Part shown: positions 1-9,941 of the stretch, piece after piece
Layout: each line of letters begins with the position of its first letter
Position numbering within the stretch: position 1 is the stretch's first letter
Assembly (NCBI GenBank): GCA_001929475.1
Contig: LXFE01000292.1
Span: forward strand, 1 to 24,759
Reading direction: 5' to 3'
Length of the DNA: 24,759 bases
Origin: Neolecta irregularis DAH-3
Taxonomy: Eukaryota; Ascomycota; Neolectomycetes; Neolectales; Neolectaceae
Notes under the pieces: model-generated
What the model was told of the DNA's origin: nothing
The model's input: the letters and a program-made list of their open reading frames with translations, nothing else
Database searches by the model: none
Program-made: the position numbers and the translations under genes

Positions 1-95
1 CCAGCTATGATACTTGAGAATAGAAATGGGAGCCAGATGATGTTTGTTTGCAATTTTGTATACCAACTTTTTATTTATGTAGAGTATTGTGGGGA

Positions 96-149
96 TGTGA
101 GTGTTGCAGCTTGAGTACAATAAGATCAGGTTATATTTCCTTAATCTAA
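96..149 (+). repeat. Dispersed repeat, copy 1
   Basis: This copy reads TGTGAGTGTTGCAGCTTGAG followed by TACAATAAGATCAGGTTATA and a TTCCTTAATCTAA tail. Closely related strings occur at 5933-5987, 19143-19175 and 22619-22673. The conserved core is roughly TGTAAGTGTTG-AGCT-GAGTAC-AATAAGATCAGGTTAT. In copies 1 and 3 the repeat lies just upstream of a GC-rich tract, so the two probably belong to one transposable-element family. It may be the edge of a long terminal repeat or a non-autonomous element; the borders are not proven. Confidence 0.65.
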
Positions 150-252
150 GCTTGTTGACGTGTAAGCTTCACATACCTTCTTGTAGATGTAAGGACATCG
201 CCGCGTGCAGCAGGTGCGGCCATGCAAGGCCTCGCAGCGCTTACACAAAAAA

Positions 253-432
253 CCCCAGCGGCCAGCAGAGCGCACCCCGTCCCGCCCGCCTCTCGCCCGT
301 CGCCTGCCTCCCTCCCGTCTCCCATCTCGCTCCCCCGCCTCCCCGCCCGTCTTGCGCACCTGGCGTGTCTCTCCCGCCTCGCCTATCCTGCACGTCCCGC
401 CCGCGCGTCCCGCTCGTCCTGCCGGCCCATTG
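253..432 (+). repeat. GC-rich C/T-strand tract, copy 1
   Basis: A strongly pyrimidine-biased, very GC-rich stretch made of degenerate CCCGCC/CTCCCG units. Part of it, beginning at GCACCTGGCGT and running through CCCGCCTCGCCTATCCTGCA, is nearly identical to the reverse complement of the tract at 12492-12766. A third version lies at 19600-19930. All reading frames through it give only low-complexity Pro/Arg/Ser strings, so I treat it as non-coding repeat. Its sharp contrast with the AT-rich surroundings marks it as inserted. Confidence 0.7.
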
Positions 433-441
433 CCAACACTG
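422..441 (-). mobile_element. Transposon terminus (hAT-like), CAGTGTTGG end
   Basis: Read on the minus strand this begins CAGTGTTGG and continues CAATGGGCCGG. The same nine bases begin the elements at 12239 (+) and 1736 (-). It separates the GC-rich tract from the gag relic, so the tract may be the body of a small element inserted in gag. The CAG start and GGCC-rich subterminal sequence resemble hAT transposons. The alternative is the CCAACA end of a long terminal repeat. I found no clear 8-bp target duplication. Confidence 0.4.
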
Positions 442-442
442 G

Positions 443-1390
443 ATGCAACCGAATGGTTCCAGGCAAATGAGACTGAAATCGAGACAATAGACGATTTCTA
501 CACCTTGTTTGCACAGAAATTTGTTGAGGAAAGCGATGTCAGTATTGCACAGGTTCAATTCAGAAATGTCAAGCAAGGCAACCGTACCGTGTTGGAATAT
601 GCAGATGAGTTTCACTCACTATGCCGAAAGATTGGCCGCACCCATTGCTCAGAACGATTCGCTATCGAAAAGTTTGCAAATGGATTGCATCCAACCATTT
701 ACACTCAATGTATTCCGGAGATCATACGAACTGAATAGCTCCATATATTTGTTGCAGCGGCAATGTTAATGGAATCCGACATTGCAAATAGAGCTTCTAG
801 CAAAAGAAGTGGGTGGCGAACAGAAAGTCCTAGAAAGTTAAGCAGCGACAGAATGGTGAATGTTTCCAATGTGGCACACGAGGTCATATGGCTCGAGACT
901 GCAGGAAAAGCATGAAAAAGAGATCTAATACGAACCATTCAGTAGGAAGAAAGGATATTATGTCATTTAGCCTAGAGGAAGAAGCAAATACAGTCTATTC
1001 CGAGTGCAGTTTCACAACTTCAACCAAACCAACACATAAAGTACAAATACCACTCACAGTGGGCATTCAGGTTGGTAATAGGGTTGTGGAGGCACTGATT
1101 GACACTGGGGCACCATGCAATCTCATTGCATCAACCGTCGCAGATCAGCTAAGAGGACAAATTGAAGTCGACGTCTTGAGCAGAAAATCCGTTTGTCTCA
1201 AGCCTTGCAGGGGGGTCACGCTGAGATCATTCGCGAATATATCGAAATTCCAATATCAATTCCCTTGATAAAGTTTACTTCAGAGACAACAATGGTATTT
1301 CATATTGTTCCATTGAATAAATATGAAGCGATTTTGGGAGAACCTTTTATTACGAGTTTTAAATTGACTATAAAACCATACAAAAGATGA
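443..1390 (+). pseudogene. LTR-retrotransposon gag-protease relic
   Basis: A broken gag-pol fragment. About 100 residues at 443-738 look like a retrotransposon gag core, with DDFYTLFAQKF and a helix reading VLEYADEFHSLCRKIG; the frame then stops. Further on, 861-902 encodes a CCHC zinc knuckle, CFQCGTRGHMARDC, the usual gag nucleic-acid-binding motif. A retropepsin-like domain follows, with the catalytic ALIDTGA motif at about 1095-1112. After another frame change the end of the protease domain is seen as YEAILGEPF at about 1321-1347. There is no intact reverse transcriptase or integrase in the window. Stops and frame changes between the pieces show it cannot give a full protein. Ty3/gypsy-like or related LTR element; family not certain. 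Confidence 0.8.
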
Positions 1391-1654
1391 GTTACTATGA
1401 AAGGGAGCAAGCAAAATACCTTTCAAACAGCAATAGTATTAGGAAACCATGGCCTCATGAGAAGAATACCCAGACCGGGCGTTTGAGCAACCAGTAATCC
1501 TAGAAAGTTATGAAGATGAGCATAGTATTGAACAAAGCTAGATGTTGTAGGATCGCAAAGGCCTCAGCAAGGCAGGTCTGGGTGCAGGCGCAGACGGACT
1601 GGAAGACGCAGAATGCGGCACTTACGGAGAAGGCCTGTATAGTATTATTTAATA
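1391..1654. other. Intergenic, no gene seen
   Basis: Sequence between the protease relic and the next transposon terminus. It is probably a decayed continuation of the retroelement, but no recognisable reverse transcriptase motif is left in any frame. Confidence 0.5.
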
Positions 1655-1736
1655 TCACGTGAAAAAGCCCGTTTCGGCCCATAGGCTTAGGGCTTTTAAT
1701 GGGCCGGGCTAAGCCCATGGCCCATTACCAACACTG
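1655..1736 (-). mobile_element. Transposon terminus (hAT-like)
   Basis: On the minus strand this starts CAGTGTTGGTAATGGGCC and continues with several self-complementary GGGC/GCCC blocks (ATGGGCC, GGGCTTAGCCCGGCCC, AAAGCCC). The terminus at 12239 has the same start and the same kind of blocks. Short inverted subterminal repeats of this sort are typical hAT transposase-binding regions. No transposase gene is visible nearby. The alternative reading is an LTR end (CCAACA) followed by a primer-binding-like TGGTGTCAGG. Confidence 0.45.
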
Positions 1737-2075
1737 GTGTCAGGTTCGGGGGTGTTAGTTTCATCGCCCCGGAGCTTAGTCGTCAACACTAGGGCTCGCT
1801 CCCAGCTCGAAGTACATCAAGTCTGAGCATTCACTCAACAGACCCGTCTTTATTTAGATTGAATTCGATATCGGCTTCTTGAAATGTGTTATGGATATTG
1901 ACAACGATCTTCCATGGCGGGCGCAGCCGATCATTTACTCTCTTCAATAGTTTAAATCTTTAGAAGCCATTTTATATTACCAAAGTCATATTAAGCAATT
2001 CAACTTGAGAATCTAATTCAATGAGACATTTACTTATAGCCAATTCCCATTTCGTTCTCTTAGAATCATCTTCCA
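1737..2075. other. Intergenic, downstream of GPI-protein gene
   Basis: No coding region is supported. The first 100 bases are GC-richer and may be further transposon sequence. The rest is AT-rich and would contain the 3' untranslated region of the minus-strand gene ending at 2076. Confidence 0.5.
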
Positions 2076-2771
2076 TTACAATGCAACGAATAATCCAAGC
2101 ATCCCTCCCAACAATCCAGAAGCAATGGCATTCTTTCCGGAACCACTATTCGCAGTGGCCAGGGTCGAATTCGAACCTCGCAAAGTAGGAGCTCCAGTTG
2201 AGGCTGTAGTGTTGCTACCCGTCGTCACAGTGGATGAATTCGTTGCTTGCGCGGATGTAGTTGCACTCAGCGAAGATGGTACACTAATCGCGACCGATGT
2301 AGCAATTGAAGGTGCAGAAGTAGCCGGTATGGCGCCAGAGCTGACAGGCGTCAAGGAAGTGCTTGCAGCCGAACAAGTACTGCAGGGTTGAATTTCGAAC
2401 AGCGGCGAGCCCTCAAAGTCCACCATTGCAGAGGATGAACCTCCGCCGATCTCGATTTCGTAATCCTTGCTGGCTGGCAGGTTGGTATCTGGATTCCATA
2501 GATACGAGCCAGTGTTCTGGACTGATTCCGCGATGGTGAGGACAGTATCGTCGTCTTTCTTCAAGATAATCGAGACTCTTGAGTAACTTGTGCCAGGGTC
2601 TGTTTGCCAGGTGATAGTGTACACACCTCCTCCCGCTGCCCATTAGGACATGTTCGTTCCATGGTGAGACTGCATACCTTGAATAACAGCATTCTCGGCC
2701 GGTGCCAGGATGGTAAAGCCAGCAAAAACAATTGAAGGCAATACGGAGAGAATGAAAGTCTTGAAGTTCAT
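2076..2771 (-). CDS. Kre9/KNH-type Ser/Thr-rich GPI-anchored cell-wall protein
   Basis: Two exons, 2771-2678 and 2635-2076, joined over a 42-nt intron (2636-2677; GTATGC donor, TCCTAAT branch, CAG acceptor), give 217 residues. The start is the ATG that places a signal peptide first (MNFKTFILSVLPSIVFA). The next about 90 residues match the Kre9/KNH1 family fold, with APAENAVIQAGGGVYTITW, NTGSYLWNPDTNLPASKDYE and a closing SPLFEI. A Ser/Thr/Ala-rich stalk of about 80 residues with many potential O-glycosylation sites follows. The tail NSGSGKNAIASGLLGG plus a hydrophobic end is a GPI-attachment signal. Members of this family are extracellular wall or membrane proteins linked to beta-1,6-glucan assembly or of unknown role; the exact role here is not known. 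Confidence 0.88.
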
Positions 2772-4152
2772 CGGATAGGGACGAGAGAAAATCAAAGGCC
2801 GAAGAAGGCTTTTTAAACATTTGTTCCGCGGGCTTACTTATCTTTGACGAGGTGACAGATCATCAATTAGCCAACAAAGCAGAGCTTTCTATCGCTAAAT
2901 ATTTTGCCAATCGTCATACCTAAAAATACATATCTCGGCGGGACCGATTTCGTACCTCCGTACTTGGCCCGGTCGGTAGAACCACCCATGAAGATACAAA
3001 CACTGATCTTGGTTCGCCAGGCCCAAATATAAGCACATTTGACCATTGTTCTGTATGCGGGGTGTCTTTAAAACAGCAAGTAGGGAAACCACACATAGAA
3101 ATGCCCAAAGGAGGCGGTATGTTGGTGTGACTTGAAAATCAAACTTCGTGGATGTTTATTATACGTAGGGCAGTTGTAGTCCACTTATTTGTAGAAGTTG
3201 AGGAAGATCAGCGGAGAGAACATGCGAGATTGAAAGGCGTTGCCATCAAAGATGGACTAACCTTGAATAAGTTGATTGAACTTATAGGATCGCCAGCTTC
3301 AAGAATCGACTAGTGCAGCAGGTTGAATTTCTGAATGGGGATGACCCCCTTTGAAATGTAATAAAATGTAATAAAATCTGATCTGTCATTGGACAACCAA
3401 CTTATCAACTCCATGCGTCCTGTCGGAATACTGGATACCCGAAGCTAAAAATATCTCAGTCTAGCTTGTCTGAGAGATCAACACTGAAGTATTATCGTAA
3501 GCAGGCTCAAATGATGCGAGATTTGCAGGAAGAATAACCGAGTGAGCTTGGTAGATAATTAAAGTAAAAACTTAGACTTGAGTTGTTATTCTATAGGTTG
3601 AAAATGAGGAACTTCACAGCTCTACTCTATGGACAATCGGCAGGACACGTAAGAAAAACAACGAAATGAGAGATGCCTACGATACAATGCTCTCTTCCCA
3701 GGTTGAGAGTGCTATGGCGGGCCGAGTCCCATCAAATGTGCTCATTCCTACAAATGCGCGATCGAGACCACACATGCGCTGTTAAAGTAAGGCAAACGCG
3801 TAATGTTGATCAGCGGAAAAAGATAATTATTAGCATAAAGTAAAGGAGAGAAGCTTGAGAGGACAGGTCAGACAGAACGGGTGTCAGACAGACGAGAAAA
3901 TATATAATGGGAAATAGTGTTGGGGTCAACCTGGCCTTGTATATAATATGTTAGCAGATCCGGAGAGTCCGAACCACAGTAGTAGACTTGCCCTTATATT
4001 AGCATTTCCGTTAAATTCTCTCTACTGTATCTTTAGATATTTCACTAAAACCTAAAACAACACATAAATACTGAAACCATTTCAAAAACCAACAAAGCAT
4101 GCCAAATAAACATACACTAAACCCTGAAAAACATACAACAGAACAAAAGGTA
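2772..4152. other. Intergenic, 1.4 kb
   Basis: No gene is supported. The short open frames near 2900-3108 show no family resemblance. A small direct repeat (AAATGTAATA twice, 3354-3373) is the only obvious structure. The left part is the promoter region of the GPI-protein gene and the right part the 3' flank of the mannosyltransferase gene. Confidence 0.55.
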
Positions 4153-5626
4153 CTAAATATCATCCTCATCACTCTCATCACTCTGGTTCTTGATCCATTT
4201 GGCGCCAAGCCATCGTCTAATACAACTCTCAATAGGCCTTTTCTGAGGACTTTCCGGCGGGACAAGCATATCTGTGCTAATTAGCGATTCGTCGCCTATT
4301 CTGCTGACTTACAAAACCCGGAATCAAGACTTGTTGGCTCACACTGACATTTCTGTTCCATGAATGGCGGGCAATGAGAATTGACATCATGTCTTTCATG
4401 TTAATGTAGGTCTGAACGCGAGAATTACACGTAGCCAATATCTCGAAAGAAGTGCACTGCATCTTTCGGGAGAAGAAGGGATAAAGCAAGGGTATGAACA
4501 GGCGCATCTCCAAGTCTTTCGTAAAAGAAACCACCTTTTTTGTCGAGATAATCAAAGTAAGCGTTATATTTATCGCCGCGGAAGAAATTTAAATTTGCTA
4601 AAAGGAGCATGAGCTTTGTGCGCGAGGAACTGGGTTCACAAACCAATCTCAAAATTTGAAAAGTATTGGCAGCTATTGTATTCGCCGTCTTCATCCAACA
4701 GCCAATCTAAATTTCGATCCGGATGCAAAAGCTCAGGACGAAGAGACATAAATTCCTTGGTTGTCTTCCATAAGCTCGGAAAGGATCTAGCGTCATCCAG
4801 AATATTGATATTAAAGCCTATTTATTAGCCAAGCTCCTCTATTGCATACTGCCATAGGTTTTGTTATGTCTTACCATAAATTGGAAAGGATCATAGTCGA
4901 TATCACAGAGAAACTTGACATCAGGTTCAACACGCCAGTACCAGTCAAATGTATCTAATCGGGGGTGTTTATAAAACATCCCAGAATTCCAACGACTATT
5001 GAAATTAGTAAATATAACGCTCAGTAGCAGGTAAAGCATTACCACATATGATGGTACGATACCATCCAGCCTTTCCCTACGCCAATCGCCCCAAGATACT
5101 CTAAAGAATTCATGAAGCGGGTATTCTGGTTCATGAGAAAAGAAGGCTTGTTATATGATATTACGTCAATCCATTTTGGTATTGACCAATGTTCTTCTAG
5201 TACCAATTCTACCTGCATCAACAATATCCTTCCGAGAAGTTTACCATAAAAGCATTCCGCCTTCGTCAAGCTCCGTGTCACTTCTTTAAATTCTTCCGTA
5301 AATGGTTCTTGTAAGGAGGTTAAAACTGAGTTTCTGAAGGGCAAACCCTCATTGAAAAAAACCCAGGGATAATTGAAGCGATGATTGAATCGCCTTTCGA
5401 GGTGTACCATACTCTGCTTCATTCCCTTCAACTCGGAATTGCGAACCAGACTAATCAATGCAGCTTTTGGCATTTCTTGGTCATTTTCCTGATGCAATTG
5501 TGATCTTGTGTAGTTTTTCAGGGGATGCGGAGCCGAAGTACGATTGAGGACTGCGAAAAATGATATCAACAGGAGAAGGATAAGAATAGGATAGCTAAGA
5601 AGGATCCTGGGCTCACGAGAGCCCAT
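4153..5626 (-). CDS. KTR4: KTR4-like alpha-1,2-mannosyltransferase (GT15 family)
   Basis: Golgi type II membrane enzyme that adds mannose from GDP-mannose to O- and N-linked glycans of secreted and wall proteins. Nine exons give about 385 residues. A single membrane anchor lies at residues about 8-28, followed by the GT15 catalytic domain: RRFNHRFNYPWVFFN, EPFTEEF, YLGAIGVGKGWMVSYHHMC, YWRVEPDVKFLCDIDYDP, NKTYG, FFYERLGDAPVH and HCPPF. Eight introns are inferred: 5308-5346, 5209-5244, 5126-5164, 4996-5042, 4818-4849, 4598-4643, 4393-4428 and 4272-4312, of 32-47 nt. Each restores a conserved family string across the join. Three in the 5' half are 36-39 nt, in frame and stop-free. The 4818 intron can also be read as GC-AG ending at 4852, which gives the family consensus YGF instead of YGSF. 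The 5209 intron is the least certain. The C-terminus is acidic (SDESDEDDI). Confidence 0.92.
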
Positions 5627-6850
5627 TAGAACAGATGATTGGGAAGGAAACTCTGATTGCTTCCGCGGAGTGTTTATTGAAAGTGGAGAAAATCGGCAGT
5701 GTTAATTTGGAGGCGTTGGCGCTCGATAGGCTTCCAGCACTGATCTCGGCTCGCCAAGGGTTGCACAAATTTGATATTCGTCAAGAGGATGTGATCTCAG
5801 GGAAATGACATCTAAGGACATCTTGTCTGAACTCTCATGGATGTATCGATAGGATCGAATGATAAAAATCATTTAATCAAGACAGCGAGATTGCGGATCC
5901 AAAGCACTGATGCTGTGGAAAACATGGGCCTATGTAAGTGTTGAAGCTCAAGTACGAATAAGACCAGGTTATTATACTAGTCTAAGTGACTTGAACTTGA
6001 TTAGGTATGAACGCCTATCTAACTTTTATAGTACAAATGAAAATGCCGCAATATCATTGCCAGCCTTCCTTCCGTAATGGTAAGCTATACCCGAGAATAT
6101 ATACTTACAGCTTATCTAGCCAAACTCTGAGGGCTAATGACGGATGAACAGAAAGACACAAGGGTTCTGACTGTGGAGGCTCTATAATATAGAGCACCAA
6201 TTTGTTCCTCACTGTCTTTCCAAGTGCTAGAATTAACTTTTTGAACCGAAGGGAATGATAAAGTCACTATCATACACAAATATATTTGTGATCAGGTGCT
6301 GAACTTTAACCCGGCTAAAAGGGAGTTAAGACCCATTCGCAAATAGCATAGTTATTTTCAACCAAATGAGCCACGCTAGCTACCACAACCTAAATCTGAC
6401 AAGAGTATCCGCCGCCAAAGGTCTTATACTCAGACATATCCATTGTAAGGCGTGGATTACACTGTATGCTTGGCTAATAGCCCAGACACTTGGACAGATT
6501 GAATTTTCAATCTTATAGATGGTAGTAATAACACGAGGGCTTTACACAGAAGCAACCTGACTAACAAACAAGAAAGAAGTCAAAAATACCAGATTTCAAC
6601 AAGGAGTTGAATACTCATTGAATAGTTGTCAGAGATGTAAGGAGCTATATAAAAAGTCATAAGGCTAGGTATCTATATGAAGACCTTTTGCATATCTGGA
6701 GAAGTGCTTGACCAGCGTTTCCACCCTTGATTGGCATTCGCAATTCCTTGATCGTGTATATCGTGTTCATTGGTCGCGAATTAAAACAATGAAAATGACG
6801 GCAAGGCTGGAACGTTCGGATTGTTCACCTCCAATTGACGACTCGAGTAT
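5627..6850. other. Divergent intergenic region, KTR4-like/HIR1
   Basis: 1.2 kb between divergent genes. It contains dispersed repeat copy 2 and otherwise AT-rich sequence without recognisable genes. Both promoters must lie here. Confidence 0.55.
5933..5987 (+). repeat. Dispersed repeat, copy 2
   Basis: Reads TGTAAGTGTTGAAGCTCAAG then TACGAATAAGACCAGGTTAT and ends near TCTAAGTGAC. It matches copy 1 over most of about 45 bases. Here it is not followed by a GC-rich tract, so it is either a truncated copy or only the end of the element. Confidence 0.6.
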
Positions 6851-6863
6851 ATGTTTATCATAA
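6789..6863 (+). promoter_or_regulatory. Upstream open reading frame overlapping the HIR1 start
   Basis: An ATG at 6789 (and an in-frame ATG at 6795) opens a 24-codon frame ending in TAA at 6861-6863. It is out of frame with HIR1 and overlaps its first codons by 13 nt. If the leader is transcribed and unspliced here, it would repress HIR1 translation. Transcription start sites are unknown, so this is conditional. Confidence 0.35.
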
Positions 6864-9854
6864 AACCCAATTGGTTATCGCACCAAGATGATAGAGAGAC
6901 TCCCCTATCGATATTTTCGGTCTCAGTACATCCAGATGGATCTCGTATTGCAACAGGAGGTTTAGATGGCAAGGTCAAAATTTGGAGCGTCGCTGCAATG
7001 GAATCAGAACATGAGAATGAAGGTCAACCGAGACAACTATGTTCAATGTCAACTCATAATGGTATTTACTTGATAGAACTTCTACTTAAACTTGTAGGCG
7101 CCGTACATGCGGTCCGATTCTCTCCTGGAGGCCGATTTCTTGCCAGTGGAAGCGATGACAAAATTATTTTGATTTGGGAGCGCGATACGTAGGCGCTCTC
7201 CCTTGTGTAGACTGATCATCCTTAGAAGCGGTGCAGGTCTTGGTCTGTCGTTTGGGGGTGATAGCACGTTCGAGAATTGGCGAAGTGTACGAAGATTAGC
7301 CGGCCACGACAACGACATCCAAGATCTCGCTTGGTCTGCAGATTCCTCGCTTCTCGTCTCAGCTGGGCTAGATTCCTCAATTATTGTCTGGCATGGTCAT
7401 ACATTCCAACAATTGAAACGTATTGAAGGTCAGAGTCATGTTAAAGGTCTCACTTTTGACCCGAGTGGGAAATACTTTGCTAGTGCAAGTGACGACCGAA
7501 CCGTGAAGATATGGAGAACCAATGACTTTGCGCTCGAGAAATCCATTTCTACGCCTTTCGAGAATTCGCCTTTGACAACGTATTTTCGGAGACTGAGTTG
7601 GAGTCCAGACGGGAACAACATCGCTTGTCCAAATGCCATGAACGGACCTGTTTCGAGTATTGCAATCGTTCAACGAGGTGAATGGAGTTCAGACTTTTCA
7701 TTGATAGGTCACGAGGGCCCTGCAGAAATAGTCTGTTTCAATCCAAGGCTATTTAAACAAGTCCAAGAAGATGGGACCGAAACGCTTGGATCCACCATTG
7801 TCGTCAGTGCAGGACAAGATAAAGTTGTAACCTTCTGGAATACCACTCAAAGCAAACCGTTCCTCATTACAGAGGAGCTGGGATTGAAAAGCGTCAGCGA
7901 CCTTACTTGGTAGTATTCCCGGAGACCATTCGGCCAACTTTTTAGGAGTGCAAATGGAGATAAATTATTCATTTCAAGTTACGATGGTTCTGTCGCACTT
8001 GCAGTCTTTGAACCAGGAGACCTTGGGTTCCCACAACCATGGGAAGATAACGTACAATCAATCTTCTTTCGACGAATTGAGAACATAGATTGCAGCATTG
8101 GCTAAGTATGGCCACGGTCAGCATGGCATGATTCTTCCAGAAAGTGTTCAACAGCTTGAGTTAGAAGCTCTTGCACAAAAAGCTGCTGCAGAAGCAACAG
8201 TAAAGAAAATGGACACGCTCATGGGCGGCGGCGAAATAGAAGATACACAAATGCAAGACGTTATGCCTATCGCAGCAAAACCAGCAAATTCAAATTCAGC
8301 AACTGCAGCACCGCAGGCAATTTCTCAACATGTGGAGAAGATTGTCGATAAACGGGTTGAACAAAAGGTTACCGTCGATAGTAAAGGCAGGAAAAGGGTT
8401 GCGCCAACGTTAATCTCAAAGTATTCGCTGCAGGTGAACAAGGCTGACACCTAGCTTTCAAGGTAGCTCTACACCCGCTCGTCTTCCTGATTCGACACCT
8501 CGTCCTTCTGCCAAGGTAAACGGCACAACAACGGAATACAGCACACCAAGCAACGCTCTTCCCGAAGGCGGAGTAGAAGGTCTCATTATTGGCAACAAAC
8601 GCAAAGAACAAGACGAAGGAGATGAAATCACTGCAGCCCATCGCAAGAAAGGGAAAGTCACTAGTGCAGAGGAAATCCCAGACTGGATAAGGCCAGCAGT
8701 AACCAACCCTGCAATTGCACTTTCTCAAACTCGACTTGGCGCTCCGAAAGTCAAAGCTCTTATAACTTACACTAATGATTCGACATTGGTTCTGGAAATT
8801 CGAAATTCTCCAAATGTGCAGACACCCACTAGGTTGATTTGTAAACGAGAAGGAGAGACGATATGGACGGATTATATACCGAGGTCTGTGCTTACCGCGA
8901 CTGGTACCAAGAACTTCTGGGCCGTTGCTACCGAAGATGGATCGGTCTATACCTGGAATATTATTGGGAAGAGATTATTCCCAGTGATTGTCCTCGAAAG
9001 CCAATCTAGTATACTTGGTTCAAACGGCTGGTGGTTATTCTCAATAACCGTTGCTGGTTTGTTATACGTATGGTACACCATCAATCGATTTTATAAGCAC
9101 TCATCATTAGGGATATGAAGATGGAAACGGCAGCTCATACTCCAGCGTCTCTGGCTCCGATCCTTGATAGTGCAACGACATTCGAATCAACCCCGAAGAA
9201 AACAGCTTGTATCACAAACGTTGCAGTCACCAATACCGGGGTTGTCTGTATCACACTTACATCAGCTGATTCTTTTGTATACAACGGTACCATGTTAGTA
9301 TGGCAGCGTGTCAGTGAGCCTTGGTGGGCTATTAACAGCCTTTACTGGGATTCAACTCGTCTTGGGATCCCCGGGCCATTAGGCTCTTTGGAGCGACGGA
9401 CGGATATGGAGTTCATGAAGCATGGTAGAGGACGGGCATTCCAGAGAATGGTCAAAGGTGGCCTTAGGAGAGAAGGCTTCGAGGGCCTCGAGTGTATAGC
9501 GAGTTTAGCTCATTTAGAGGTACCATTCTTCTACGTTAACATTATTTTGACAATGAGAATCGTATATCCTCGGCTGCCCTGATCGGAAGTGCGGAGGAGT
9601 ATAGATCAGCAACTCTGATGTATGCACGTAGACTAGGCGAGCAAAACTTCCAGGAGAAGGTTAAAGGATTATGTCAGGAACTTCTCGGTCCCCAATTATT
9701 CATTGAAAACCATCACTGGAAACCGACAGTCGTTGGTATTTATAAACGAGAATTGTTGAAGGAGGTGTTAGAGGTAATGGGTGGTTTTAGGGAAGTTCAG
9801 AGAATTACAACCGAGTACAGTGAAGCTCTGCAGGCTATCAGTGAGATGAGCTAA
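6851..9854 (+). CDS. HIR1: HIR1, histone regulator/chaperone subunit (HIRA family)
   Basis: Nuclear subunit of the HIR complex, which deposits H3-H4 independently of replication and represses histone genes, working with Hir2, Hir3, Hpc2 and Asf1. Eight exons give 915 residues. The start MFIIKPNWLSH matches the family N-terminus. An N-terminal WD40 propeller follows (FSVSVHPDGSRIATGGLDG, VRFSPGGRFLASGSDDK, AGHDNDIQDLAWS, HVKGLTFDPSGKYFASASDD, YFRRLSWSPDGN, NGPVSS, SAGQDK). Next comes a charged linker with GRKRVAPTLIS, resembling the Asf1-binding B-box region, and then the C-terminal Hir domain (WAVATEDGSVYTWN, WQRVSEPWWAINS, RRELLKEV-like KRELLKEVLEVMG). Introns: 7062-7097, 7189-7225, 7910-7945, 8052-8088, 8421-8454, 9073-9110 and 9520-9557, all 34-38 nt. 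The first is in frame and stop-free. Total coding length is divisible by three, with no defect seen. Convergent with TMA20, 87 bp apart. Confidence 0.96.
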
Positions 9855-9941
9855 TCTGTATTATAAAAATGGCTAAGCCGACTAATTAAGATAAGCCGAC
9901 TCTGTATATACATCTTACGGGCTATTTAACTTAAATTTTCA

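Noticed and set aside
101-738. Three overlapping open frames through the GC-rich tract, one running into gag
   Set aside because: The first 60-80 residues are low-complexity Pro/Arg/Ser in every frame, the same DNA recurs elsewhere as a non-coding repeat, and gag similarity begins only after 441.
1735-1752. Primer-binding-like TGGTGTCAGGTTCGGG right after CCAACA
   Set aside because: Would support an LTR reading, but the same CCAACACTG occurs at 441 and 12239 without a good primer site, and no internal retroelement follows; kept only as an alternative.
2125-2391. Plus-strand open frame opposite the GPI-protein gene
   Set aside because: Antisense shadow of the Ser/Thr/Ala-rich stalk, with no family match.
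2895-3108. Minus-strand open frames upstream of the GPI-protein gene
   Set aside because: No conserved motif, two overlapping frames of similar length, AT-rich intergenic context.
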